Part shown: one piece after another, positions 36,015 through 49,500 of the stretch
Layout of the letters: each line of letters begins with the position of its first letter
How positions within the stretch are numbered: position 1 is the first letter of the stretch
The notes under the pieces: model-generated
Databases searched by the model: none
The model's input: the letters and a program-made list of their open reading frames with translations, nothing else
What the model was told of the DNA's origin: nothing
Source of the DNA: Gerris lacustris
Lineage: Eukaryota; Arthropoda; Insecta; Hemiptera; Gerridae
Assembly (NCBI GenBank): GCA_951217055.1
Contig: OX578279.1
Coordinates: 23,304,173 to 23,368,172, forward strand
Direction: 5' to 3'
Length of the DNA: 64,000 nucleotides
Made by a program: the position numbers and the translations under genes

Positions 36015-36245
36015 GTTATGACAACTCAGACAAATTTTCTCATATACGAGTTCATAATTGCTAAGCCCAGTGTTTTCCATTTATTAGTTTTTTAATTTTC
36101 AAAGGTAAATTTATTTATTATTGAATATTTTATCATAAAAATATCTTCTCATCGGCGAAGTATGATTATTTTAAACATGCATACCAAATTTTGTCAAAAT
36201 TGGCCCAGTAGTTAAGGCTCCACGCATCTGCGAAAGATTTCAGGC
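36015..36245 (+). mobile_element. Dispersed repeat, third copy (truncated)
   Basis: Begins ACTCAGACAAATTTTCTCAT, the complement of the right end of the 18,382-19,008 copy, and continues through CCCAGTGTTTTCCATTTATT and ACCAAATTTTGTCAAAATTG. The minisatellite part is missing. Confidence 0.7.
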
Positions 36246-37567
36246 GACAAACGGTTTTGAAAACTCATGAAAACGTAGTAGGTAATTGTCAACATTGCCT
36301 TTATGCAAACGGTAAGAATGAGGGTTAGGGTTAGGAATATCATATCATTTACTCCTAGAATCTAGTTTACGTTATGTTCTTTAATATCAATAATAACTGT
36401 ATCTACTTTTTTAACCATTTCTTTCTGAACTTCGAGGTTATTATTGTAAAAAAAAAAATCTAATACCAGGAAATAGTCAGAACTGGAATAATTAGCTCTA
36501 AGGAGATTGTTAAAGGTGTTCGAAATATTATATTTATCTTAAAAATCACAGCACCACAAGTTAAAGTAAAGATCAACCTATTAAATCTTTAATCATGATC
36601 AATAATAAGACGTACGAAATCATAAATTATTAACCCAATCAACGTTAATATTAAAAATTATACATTTCGAAAGTTACCCGATGTCCTGGGTCCTGGATAA
36701 CACTAAAGTAGCTCTATATAGAAAAGAAACTGGAACAGTGTGAGCAATGCCATATGCCATGCAGTTTGTTTAAATACTCCCGATAATCAACAACAAAATA
36801 TAACGTTAAGATCAAAGTTTATCCAGAAATTCTAAAACGGAATTCAACCACGAAATGAAACACGAAACACACCAAAATATGGTGGAATGGTAAAGAACAA
36901 GGCATTTGCGAAGACACGAACTACAAACCGTATCTTAAAAAAACGCCGATTTCTTTAAATTTAACAAAAAAGATATGTTCCGATATATTACGGGCCAAAT
37001 AGTGCAGATTTACCTCGAGAAATAATATAGAACGAATTAGAATTATAGTAGATATAAAAATAATTAAATGCAACCACAACGCACAACCGTAAAATAAGAC
37101 GGTTTTAATTTAACTGAGTTTGAGTTTACTTGTTTACGCGGCTGGGAACTGGGAAGTTTTAGTTTATAGTTCAAGAATCGTCTGCAAAAGCTTAGAGTGC
37201 GCCACCTCCCAGACCCTTTTTACAGTTCTGGACTTCAAGGTGGATTGTTTTTATTTACTTCACTATTTTTAGGAGACAATTATTTTTGAAAGAAATTTTA
37301 AATTCCTTTAGGCATTTTTTAACTGTTACATCGGCTATTTAAAGTTTATATTGTGGACTGCACAATTTTTTTTTTTGTGAAAAGACGGAATTATTTGAGG
37401 TTGATCTTTCGTAGCTGCAAACTTTTGGTTTTCTGATTTGTCCTTGAAACAGCCAGATACAAATTTCAAAACAAAACCCGCTCCTCGTGTTCGTGTATCT
37501 TAATATTATTTATCTAAAATTGTTCTTATTAAAGTTTTAAATCTTCTTTTATTTGATTTTATGCTTA
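36246..37567. promoter_or_regulatory. Upstream region of the AFG2A-type gene
   Basis: No gene. The promoter of the downstream ATPase gene should lie in the last several hundred bases, but I see no TATA box or initiator that I could defend. Confidence 0.35.
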
Positions 37568-40500
37568 ATGGGTCCGAAAAGTCGTAAATCTGTATCCCTG
37601 TGGCAATCCTGTGAAAGTTGCTCGAGTATTATCAGTTCAAAAGATTTAGAAATCCATAACAATGAATGTTCTGAACCTGTATCATCGAGAACTCATTTAT
37701 TTATTCATAACAAAGTTTTGTTTGCTCGTGTTGAAGAAATAAAGGCTTCAGGTATACTTTCCTCTAATTATTTTATCAGTATTTTAATGAATATTGATAA
37801 TGAACTGTTGCAGCAGTTCTTCAAGCAACAGAATATAATTCTTTTGTTTACAGAAGTGGTAATATACAGTTTTAAACCTTTTGGGATAAGTATCGAAATT
37901 ACCAATGATAAGGCTGGGGCCACTGTGAAGTGATGCCTAATTCAACTATAACCCTTGGTCGTATTTAATTATAGGTGACTTCTACCAAAAGTTATAAAGT
38001 TCCTAGTATTAACCTTCTGCCCACAAGGTTAGGTTGTAAACCACCCGGCGGCTAAATCGGATTGTACGTGCCCTGGAAATTTCTTCGAGTTGGATCTCTA
38101 CCTGGTTTATACAGAGGAGGGTTGTTTTTCTTCAGAAAATGAGCGGAGCACCGCGAAGCGGTGCGGAGCGGCTATAGAAAATTCAAGGGTACACAAAATT
38201 AGGGTTTTTAATTTAATATGCGGGATTTTATCACCTAACCTCAAAGTGGGGGCACGTACAATCCGATTCTACCCCACCCGGCTGTTCTTAATTTATGATA
38301 AGCATGTGCGGAGAGTGTCAAACCTAATCACCCCTCCGTGTATCCTCTAACTAGGTCCTACTCTAAGTGTTCGTCGGGCCGTTTGATCGCAGGCATCGTT
38401 TTACGCGTGTTGTAAACACAAGTTATATCTCTGGGGTGAGATTCCACCCAACCTTGTTGTGAACGTATACAAACTCGGGTGTTTTTCCACCCCACCTTGT
38501 GAATATTGGTATGTAAATATAAATAATTTAAATATATGTAAAATATTTTTACATTTTATTCAGTATAACCATCTATTTTATCAGTTATTGTCAATTACGT
38601 GATTCTAGTCATTTTTGGTTAATAAAATGGAACAATTGAAGCTGTTCAGAACCCCGGAGGAGATTTTAGAGGAGTTTTATCAACAAGAGGAGGAATCAGT
38701 TTGCGATGGGACATTCGATGATTCATGCTCAGAGTCTGAAGATGGGACTATAAAAAATGATGATTTAATCGAAGATACATTTGATGTGGAGGAGGTAGAT
38801 AATGAGGAGTCAATTAAATTTTCTGGTGAAGACGACGAAGAAAGAGAATTTATATTGGGTAAAAATTTGGAAACAATTTGGACTACTGCACCACTGCGAT
38901 CAAAGTTTGCGAAGACACCCTCAAAGAACATTGTAGTATACCTCCCAGCAGCCAAAGGAGTGGCTAGAGGCACAATTGATGAAGGTAAACTGTTTTCATT
39001 ATTTTTAAATGATGAAATGTTTGACATTTTAGTTCAATGTACCAACTTAGAAATTGAACGAAAAGTTAACAAATACAATTCAAGACAGTGGTACACTTCA
39101 ACGACAGATGCACTTGAGCTGAAAGCCCTATGTGGCTTACTGTATATGAGTGCCGTCCTTAGAGATTCACACCTTAATGTTATCGATATGTTTTCAAAAC
39201 TATATGGCCCACCTATCTTTAGATTTACAATGTGTAAAAATAGATTTGAATTTTTGATAAATGCACTTAGATTTGATAATAAGATTATGTTTTTTACATT
39301 TATTTTATAGAATGTGTTCATTAAATTATGTATATTCCTTTTCAATATTATGTGGATACATTTTTTATGTATAATAATAAAAACATTGTTTATTTTTTTT
39401 GGTACGTTTGTAATATTTATTTATATAACGGATACGGACACAATGATGATCCTTGCTAACAAATGATTACCAGTGTACAAAAGATTAAGACTGTGTTGGT
39501 TATATTATATAATATATTGACGTTTATATAAATAAATTTATAAGAAAAGTTGTTTATTTTGTTTCCTTTTATGTTTTATTTTTAATTTCAATAATTATCA
39601 AAATCATGCAATTCATTTTCTTGATAAAAAAAAACACTTTATATAATTGGGTGGTATTCCACCCGACCTTGTGGTATACATTCCAGGAACTCACCTTGTG
39701 GGCAGAGGGTTAATACTTCACTGCTAGAAAATGAGTTGGTTGGGTAATCTGCAATTATCCAGCCATCTAGGAGAAGACAGGGTAAAACTGAAGAATATGA
39801 GGCAGCCTATAGAAAAAATGGCGGGGCCTCACTCCAACGTATTTTTTTGACAAAGGGATATAAACTCTCCTATTAACAAATCATACATATATCGTTTCTC
39901 ATTTTTTTAAATCATTCAAATATACTGTTTGACAAAGGAATATAATCTCTCAAGTGTATAAATTAAGAAAAGTTGTGCCGCCAAGCGATTCTCGACTGTA
40001 TCATCTCCTTCAGTTCAACCGAAGACAGAAAAGTCACTTGAATGTATTGTTTTGACAAAAGGCTATCTTCTCTCAAATGTATAAATGACCTTTTTCTCTC
40101 TGAAACTTGCAGTGAACAATGGATCTAGTATTTTACCTTGCAGGAATAATTCTTAATAAATTAATGATCTAACTAGCTAACTCAGCTCTTCTGCAGTGTT
40201 CCATTCAGTTGAGAATCATTTGGCAGCATAATTTTGCTTGATTTATACACTTAAGAGATTATACCTCTAGTACATTTGTAAGATTTATTTATTTAAGAGA
40301 TTATTTCTGTGTTTCCATTAGTATTCAAAACCATTTTAAAAACTGTTTCGGTAGTCAAACCCCCATGGAAACAGTGATTACAGTGAAAAAGTTTGAACAG
40401 TCTGATTTGAACTTAAGATTAAAATCCCGTTTGTACAGTTATAGTTACTGTTATGACACCTCTATCACGTCGAAAGGGGCAGTAATAAGAAAAGTCACAT

Positions 40501-43500
40501 GAACTATCATAGAATTCAAGTCTATCACACAAGTCATAAGAACTATCGCACCTATTATCACGTTAAAACATATCTAGAAATCAACAGTTTGACAGCTCAC
40601 TCATATTGAATAAATCATATTTTGTTGTTTATATACCTAAAAATGTGTTGCACTCTCATCATTCTATTTATTTGGCTTCTTCTACATTTCATTTTAATGA
40701 TTTCCTCGATGACTGCCACTGCTATATAATGCAATTGAATATCACATTACTTTTAGACGTGGTTTAACTGTTAAGTATTTAGAATTTACCTATTCTGACA
40801 TGGTTTCCCTTGCCTTAAAAGTTTAATTGGAATACATTTTATTATTTGCAAAGCAAAACATGTTTTCTCTTTAAAAAAATAAAAAGATAATAATACTATT
40901 TTTAATTCATATTTTTTACAGACTAGTTTTGGCTAACTGCAGTTGTCAAAACCAGTCATTATTAAATATTTACCGTTCAATGTTTTGTCCATTTCTCAAT
41001 TGAAGAGTTTTTCTCTTCTTTTATTCCTATTTTTGTAGTTAAATGTTTTCTAATAATAGTTTTCATTCAATGTGTTTTAGAAATTGATGAACATATACGT
41101 AGCTATAAAAATGAGCTGATATTTATATCTGAAAGTGCTATGCAAATTTGTGGCTTTATAATTGGCGACCCTGTTGTTATTAGTACAAAAAGGAAAAAGT
41201 TCGTGAGGAAAGCATGGCCCAAGAACGAAGGTTCATTGACATCGACAAAACTTTTTAATGCTGGTAAGATTTTTATATAATTGTTGCTCTAATTACTGGT
41301 AGAACTACAGTATATGGGGCCCCTATTAGATATTGCAAGTCAGTACTATCGATTGTTATAATGTCGTTATGTATCGATATATCCAAATAATGCATGGTTT
41401 GCAAAATTTTACACGTTTTAACAAAAATTTGTTTGTTTTGTGTATGAATTCAATTTTTTTCCCCTAAAATTTTCAATCACATCTCTGCACCGCTTCTCGG
41501 TGCTCCGCTCATTTTCTGAAGAAAAACAACCCTCCTGCATATAGACCAGGTAGAGGTCCTAATCAAAATACAAAAGAGTTTAAGGAGCAAGATATATCGA
41601 TACATGAAGTCTTGAAAGAGGTCAATAGTGACATGACGTGTTATACTTTAGTTCAGCCTAATTACTCTAGAACAGCGTTTCCCAACCTTTTTGATGCTGC
41701 GACCCTAAAAATGTATACTCAATATTTTCGCAACCCTACCAGGAATATGGTGTATTGCATATTGCATACCCTAAAGATTGCAGGGATATACATGGCGCCT
41801 ATAGCCTTAATGCTACTAAAACCATTACTGGATTAGGGAAGAGGGACTCTGATTTTTTTTTTTTTTTTTTTTTTTTTAAACATTATAAAGCACCTTCCTG
41901 AACTTATGTTGGTGGGCTGATGACCCTTTGTCGGAAGTTTAATGAAAAGAAATTAAAGCTTCTAGGAAATATTATTACTCCTCGTTGCAATACCCCTTAT
42001 TTTGTCGCTGTGTTTTTATCAACGTTTCAAGTGCTTGTTTTTGTCTTTTACTAATAACATTCCTTTATCCTTATGATTTTATAACCTTATCATTTTATTA
42101 TTTTTACTTAGTTAAATTAAATTTACATATTTTAATTCCATTGAACTTATTTATATTTTGCGTTTTTTTAAGTATGTATTTATTTATTTTTGTCTATAAT
42201 TACAAAGATTTTTGGCGACCCTAAAATATTTTGTCGCGACCCTATTTTGGGTCACGACCATAGGGTTGGGAAACGCTGCTCTAGAATGTTATTAAAATGT
42301 TAAATTATTTGATTTTCTCTTAACTTTAAAACAACAAACGCAATTTTTGTATCCACCCTAAGGTGGGTAACAAGTAGGTCAGATGTGACAAGATTTTACT
42401 TGGTTACCCACCGTTTGTTTAGATTATTGTGTTTGATATTTTTTTTCAAATTAATTGACAATCTTTACTGGGGAATGTTCAAATATTCCTTTGGGGCAAA
42501 GGAATATCACACTTCTGTAAATAAAAATGACGTTAGTCTAACTATCTAGTAAGGCAAAGTAACCTTTAATCCAATAAATTTTGAACAAAAGAATGGATCA
42601 CTTGGATTTAATAATAATAAAAAATAAATAAATGGTGGGTAACAAAGTAAAAGAGTACCTAATTTTTTTTTGTAGCAATTGACTTACTAATTCAATTTTT
42701 ATATTTCTCTAGAATAATTTCACTCTTCCATTGTATTTATTTTTGTTTGTTTTAGGTTCTAACTTTGACCCAGAGATTTTTAAAGAAACTATATCCATTA
42801 GTAATTTTACATCTTGCCCTCTTCCAGCTAAAGAGGTTCATTTTAAATTCAAAAATCCCATTTCCAATGTGGATTCATTTCTCAATATTTTACAATCAAA
42901 ATTCAAATTAAGTATTTATAATGTTGGATCTGTCATTTCAGTACTTTTCTTTGGTCAAACTGTTAATATTGAAATTGTTAAATGTGTACCTATATCAGCT
43001 GATGAAGATTGTTTAGATTTAAGTCAGTTGTCATTGGAAGATAAATTTTATCTTATTATCGAAAAAACAAAGTGGAAACCTTTGATAATTAAAAATGAAC
43101 CAACTAAATATGAGAAAATAATTAATTTAAGTTTCATTGGAGGTTACAAATCAATAATTGATGAATTAAAACGAGACATCGATCTTACTCTTAAATCAAC
43201 TATAAAAACCAGTAAGTAGTGAATTTAATTCCGTTTTAAAAAGGTAGTCTACCTAATATGATTTAATAATTTTAGTACAGTAGAACCCGATTATCTGTCT
43301 CCCAATTCAATGTCTTTCTCACTTAAGCATCAGGCACACCTGCTGAACACACCCCCCTCTCTTTGACTTCCCGCATTCCCTAACTACCCAAAACCCATCC
43401 TGCGTGTGAACATGAAGATACTACCTGTCAATTATTATGCTCAAAAAAGTGCCTAAATATTTTGAACTCTTGGTTTGATGATTTTTTTTGTGCCCCTAGT

Positions 43501-46500
43501 CAAAAATAAAAACAACAAATTTTCCCCTTTCTTGTTTAACCATGTCTTAAATTATCTGTTCTAATTCCCTGCTTGGCAGTTAGTTAAGGTTCTGCTGTAT
43601 TTAACTTAAAATTGACCAAAGTTGATTTAAGTAAACAATTATTATTAATAGGGCATATAAGATTTTTTTTTCTGCAGCTTTTACATATGGATCAACTTAA
43701 GTATAGGTCATCATAGGAAGGAGGGATTGGTCTCTTTAAACATTTTCTCAATATGATCCATGTGAAATATGCCCCCATTACAATTGAACAAGATGTGTCA
43801 GTGTTAAGAAAATGGTTTTAGGAGCATGTAAACACCATTCAGCCAACCAATCTTCATAGCTACAATATTAGACCCAATTTAGTTACAACCAGTGCTCGAT
43901 TTCTAGAAATTGAGGTGCCGGAACTACAACCTACCCTCTCTTTGCCCCCCCCTGTAGAAGGGGGGTCCGGGGGTCCTCCCCCGGGAAATTTTTGAAAAAT
44001 AAACGTTCAAAAACAACATTTTTAGAGTTTTAGACATAAACCCACACTGCAATCAGGTGGGTTTCGTGTGGAAACGTATATCATTTTAAGTAGTATTTTT
44101 TTATAAAAAAATGTTTTGATTAGCATGCCACATGTTGTTATAATACTCTCAATAAATAAATAGGTACCTATTTAGGTTTATACAAATAATTAAATCAGCA
44201 AAACATTCCCTATCTCACTTGCCCTTGGTAGTTTCGTCACAGCATCTCTGCACAGTACTTATTTAATACGATCCCTGCCATTAAAAAACCTTAGTTGTTT
44301 CAGGTTATCATAATTTAGTAGTTTAATCTCTACAAATTGATATTTTTTGTATTTTGAAAAGAAAAATATTTGCCAGTTTAATACATAATGTCCTTAATCA
44401 AATTTGTAGTCACTCATTGACAAATAAAATTTTAACAAAGGATTTAAAAAAAAAAAATCATAGTGCCGATAATTTTATTTTTTATTTATCAGAGAGAGAG
44501 GTCCCGGAACGCCGTTCCGCCTCAAATCGAGCCCTGGTTACAACTATAACTTAAGCAAACTATTTTAAATTCTAAAATATTACTTGAGAAATAAGAGCGT
44601 TGATGGAGGTCATCTTAATAAATACAAAGAAATAGTCTCTCGACGGAAGATAATACTTGTTTCTTTATCAAAGCAGCTTTCGGCTTTTAGAAAACCATCA
44701 TCAGTGCTGATTTTGGAAGAACTAGAGTCACATTATATGAAATATGTAGTGGGCGAGTTATATGATGTCAGACACTAATGTAAGAAGCCATTTTGATAAA
44801 TAAACAAGTATTATCTTCCATGGAGAGACTGTTTCTTTGTATTTGTTAAAATATTCATTTTATCATTTAGATTATCATAAGAATAAGGATGGCTTTGCCT
44901 GGATTACTAAATAAGTTAGATCAAATTATAATTATTATTAACTACGGGAAACAGATAGAGAAAAATTCACTCCAGCGCCGGGATTTGAACCACGGGCCTC
45001 TATATTTCCACTATAGCGCTCTACCAACTAAGCTACGCAGGAGAATGATTTTCTCTGACGTTAATGATAGCTTGTCCCGAATTTAAGCTTTCAATTTTCC
45101 ACAAATTTTAGAAGTCAACATTAATGACATAGAACTAGACCGAGAAATAACGCTTATAATTATAAAGTACCCATTTGGTAGAGCGCTATACTGGAAATAT
45201 AGAAGCCCATGGTTCAAATCCCGGTGCTGGAGTGTATTTTTCTCTGTCTGTTTCCCGTAGTTAATAATAATTATAATTTGATTTAAATTAAAATTTAATC
45301 TTTCCGTGGTTTGAATACTACCAAAATTGTAAAATATGAATAAATAAGTTAGTTGTAATTATTTAGCCAATATCTTTTGTACTTGATTAAAACTAATAAA
45401 GATACAAATATTTCTGTGCTTAAGTGTATAGTAATAATAATTTAAATTTTTATTATTATTATTATTATTATTATGCTTAAGTGTTTTCAGTTATGTTTAC
45501 TTTTTATTCACTATAAATGCTACATAATGTGCCACTTTGATTCACAAGTTTGTGAGATAAGCAGATGGTTTGGTATACCTTCTCTTTTTGAAGAGCCATA
45601 CTAAAAATAGTAACGAGTTATTTATCATTATCTTCTAGGTTTGGCACAATCCTCAATTGAAAGGAGAGATTGATTTCAATTACTTATTATTCCTTGATTC
45701 TTTACTACTTTGATAATTTATTGTCCTCTTAGTGAATTGAACTATTTGATTTTAGTGATTAGATTCAAGTTTCTTAGACCACTTAACCAATCCCCTTTAA
45801 AATAATTTAATTAATTTAGCTGTTTGTGACAATGTATTATGACACTATTCCAGTGTTGATTTCTACTTAGCTGCAGATGATCAGATGTTCTGTGGGATTT
45901 TATTATATGGCGGCCATGGAACTGGAAAGTCTCTCATTGCTGAAGCTCTTGCCAACAATTCAGGAACTCACATTATCAAGGCTCAGGTGCGAATTTATTT
46001 TGCTAACTTAGAAAATATACTAATACCTTAAATTGTACAATATTTTTAAACGGAATTAAATAAATACTTTTTTCTTATTAAAATTTCTCACTCATTATTT
46101 CTATAATATAAAAGCCATAACTAATCCTATTTTTTTTTAAAATAAATATCAAAAATATTTATATTTTCTTCATCTTTTTTTCAGGCAAGTGATTTGTCTT
46201 CGAGCAGACTATCTAATGAGGGCCAAAGAAAAATCCACGAATTATTTAACGAGGCTTGTTCAAGTGAACCATGTGTACTTATAGTGGATAATATCGATTC
46301 CCTAGCTCCAGCTACTTTGGAAGGAGAAGATAGAAAGACACTGGCAGCTCTAACTAGAGGTTTTGATCTTGTCAGACGTCGTAGAATAGTACTTATTTCT
46401 ACTGCTGTGTCGTCTGATAATGTACATTCTTCTTTGAGGAGACCAGGAAGGTTAAGATCATTTTTATCAAAATTTATTATTTTATTGTTAATCTATTCTA

Positions 46501-49500
46501 ATTGATTTATCAAATTGTTTATCTATGATTGATACGGAATATAAACATTGTATCTCTGCTTAAATGCGTAGAAAGTGATTCTTTACGTACTTGTATTCAT
46601 TGCGCATGCGCGTCTTATAGTTCTGAAGAATTCCTCTTCTTTACCACCCTAGGGCGGTAAAGAAGAGGAATTCTTCAGCTTTACGCACGATTAGCGAGTT
46701 TGAACTAATTTGCTGTTCTTTTATTAAAGTAACTGTTTATATCGAGTTTTTAGTGAAAAACAATGTGTGAATTAAGACACTTTGATGAAAATGTGGAGAA
46801 TAATACTCCTCCAGAAATAATTAATTTGCCAAAAAATACAACTCAAGAATTAATGCCATCTTTATCAAGAGAGAGATACGATCTTACATACAGCAAGTTT
46901 ATTTTTTTCTGTATTTATTATTTAAATCTAACAATTGTACATAAAGTACAGTACGCAACTCGTGCGATAACGGCATTTTGCATTGCTCGTGTGGTTTTAC
47001 TACCCTCGCTAACGCTCGGGTGCAAACTCCACACTTGCATGCAAAATGCTACTTTCCGCACTCGACGCGTAATGTACATTACCTTCTTCTTTCCTATTAC
47101 ATAGATAAGGGTGTTATAGAGTGCGAAAAATACTTTACCACAAATGATTATGTCAAATTATATTGAATATAATTATTTTTATATATTGACCATAGCTTCA
47201 GCTGAAGTGTATGCAAAGTTTTATGTTTACATATGCAAAACTAATTTTTAACTATTATTTTACTCTGTTGTCCTTAGGTTAGAGAATGAAGTGGAAATTG
47301 GTGTACCTACTGAAGATGAGAGGAAAGAAATACTATTAAAATATGTTCCTGAGACAACCTTACTTGAAGGAGTCAAGGAAGCAGCTAGCGTTACTCATGG
47401 GTATGTTGGAGCTGATTTGGCTGCAGTAGTTGCTCAAGCTAGAAGCCATGCCTTGACATCTAAAACCGAGCTTACCCCTGCGGATTTGGCTTGGGCTGTT
47501 AGGAGAGTTACACCATCTGCTATGAGGCAAGCTCAACTACAAGTTAATAAGGTAAATAAACTTTATGTTTATTACAACAATCTTCTATTTTTCTAACAAG
47601 GTTCTATGTTAAGTGCCGCACTCAGTTTAAAAATTAAAAAGACTTTAAATAAATACCTTAAATTTGTTTGCCCTCTCTTTTCTTATTGCAGGTAAAGTGG
47701 GAAGACATAGGAGGTCAGGATGATTTGAAGCTGAAGTTAAAGCAAGCTGTAGAATGGCCTCTGTTGTACCCTGAGGCTTTCACAAGGCTTGGTATCTCTC
47801 CACCTCGTGGTATACTCATGTTCGGACCTCCTGGATGTTCAAAGACAATGATAGCTAAAGCCATAGCTACCGAAACAAGCTTGAACTTCCTTTCTGTAAA
47901 GGTAATGTATTTTATTATATTCAATTTTATTAAGTAGAATAACTATTTATATCAGATTTTAAATTATAAAGAATATTGGCTATATATTGGGTAAAATTTA
48001 TGCAGAACTCCTAATTCTTAAAGGTAGGTTCTTCTACTTTCCGAATCTTTCATTGGTAACTTTGTCTCAGTAGTTCATCAATCACATTGGTGCGTTCAGA
48101 ATCACTAACCAGGTCTACCGAGAAGTTACCAGTGTGTCCGGGAAAACCAACCTAAACAACCAACTGCATTCCCTCAACCTTTGGTTGATTTAGCAGTTGA
48201 CTGTAGTGGTTATGACTGCTTCGACAGAATCAAGAATGCAGGTAGTCTGGTTAGTTAACCAAAATATTACTTTCTATGGTGGAATTCCATTTTAATTTTA
48301 AAAGTGTTTTGTCTCTTATTGCATCAGTTTTTGCTTGGAAACAAGATTATTTTTATGGCACAAACCACTACAATCTGCCAGTCGACCGTTTAGTGATTCC
48401 AAACGCACCCTGACATAGTCACAACCTAGAACCTCATTATGACACAAGTTTTGGAAGTCTATGTGTAGAATGAAAATTAATTAATTAAAAAAGAGGATAA
48501 TTTTAAATTCAGTGAAGTACTGTCAAATGCATTAACTATTAACTATGTTTAAATGTTTTCAGGGTTCAGATATATTTTCTAAATGGGTAGGTGAGTCAGA
48601 GAGAGCTGTTCGTGAGCTCTTTGGAAGAGCACGTCGTGTGGCTCCTGCTGTAATATTCTTAGATGAAGTCGATGCTATCTGTCCTGCTAGAGATGGTTCT
48701 ACACACGGAGGTGGATCAGCTGTTCAGGACAGAGTTTTGTCTCAACTTCTTACTGAAATGGATGGAGTTCAACCACTCAATGATGTTATTATCATTGCAG
48801 CTACTAACAGGCCTGATCGTATTGACAAGGTAATGCACTTTGTAATTTGATCTTATTTTTAAAAGGATAAAATGTTATCGTATATAGTTACTAAATAAAT
48901 TTTTCTTCTGATAAGTCTAAGAAAGTCTGATTAGATAATTGTAGAATTCTGTTACCTCTCTTTCTTACTGTCAAATTATTCCACCATCCTGGGTATCATA
49001 TGACTTAGTTATTTGTCTTAGTTTGTTATTGAGCAAACAATGTAACCCTCGATGTAAATAAATAATTCAATCTCTATGCCATCGACTTTTCTGACCTGGT
49101 ATATAAAAGGTCTGTTTACCACTGTTTAGTGAAGATATCTGTCGACACCTATCTGTTGTAGTTAATTAAGCATTTGACTTATTGCTTTGTGTTGTGTTAT
49201 GGTTTTATGCAAAATGAGGGACAAACATTTTGTTATTTACAGTAAGATTTACTAAAGTTTTGACTTTTGACACTCAGATTGGCCAACCTAAATGATGAAA
49301 AAAATAATGCCACTAGGCCTGTAGGAGGGGTGGGGCCGGTGACATTTTTGTTTGCCTTGTTGGCCCGACCTTCTAAAATTCAAAATCCTGACTTCTCATT
49401 GGCTCCCAACGGATTTTCCCGTGCTGTCAAAAGTCAAAACTTTAGTAAATCTTACTGTAGCCATGGTGTCAATGCCAATGTAGCTGATTAAAGAGGGCTT

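Larger units (their letters stand above)
38013..39709 (+). mobile_element. piggyBac-type transposon in intron 1 of AFG2A
   Basis: Flanked on both sides by TTAA (38,009-38,012 and 39,710-39,713), the invariant piggyBac target. Ends CCTTCTGCCCACAAGGT and ACCTTGTGGGCAGAGGG are inverted repeats with one offset base. Sub-terminal copies of the ACCTTGTG and ATTCCACCC motifs lie near 38,435-38,500 and 39,650-39,675. It encodes only the first part of a transposase, so it is an internally deleted, non-autonomous copy. A smaller element is nested near its left end. Confidence 0.9.
46597..47165 (+). mobile_element. Mobile-element remnant in AFG2A intron 5
   Basis: An inserted unit starts near the CG-rich TTGCGCATGCGCGTC, continues with a 56-bp palindrome (46,623-46,678), and then has an ATG at 46,763 opening [14 protein letters not shown]...[16 protein letters not shown]. 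The last segment ([13 protein letters not shown]) resembles the N-terminal start of tyrosine-recombinase proteins of Crypton type, but this is a weak recollection. After it the frame is interrupted by a foldback insert (46,941-47,090), followed by a short possible continuation ([15 protein letters not shown]). Confidence 0.4.

Noticed and set aside
37752..37933. Continuation of AFG2A exon 1 by read-through or an alternative exon at 37,854
   Set aside because: The frame stays open by chance, but the phase and protein content of 41,081-41,263 fit the N-domain. The read-through peptide does not resemble the family.
44930..45285. Two tRNA genes
   Set aside because: Only the head is tRNA-like, the acceptor stem pairs poorly, one copy lacks its 5' end, and both share the same non-tRNA tail. 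This fits a SINE better.
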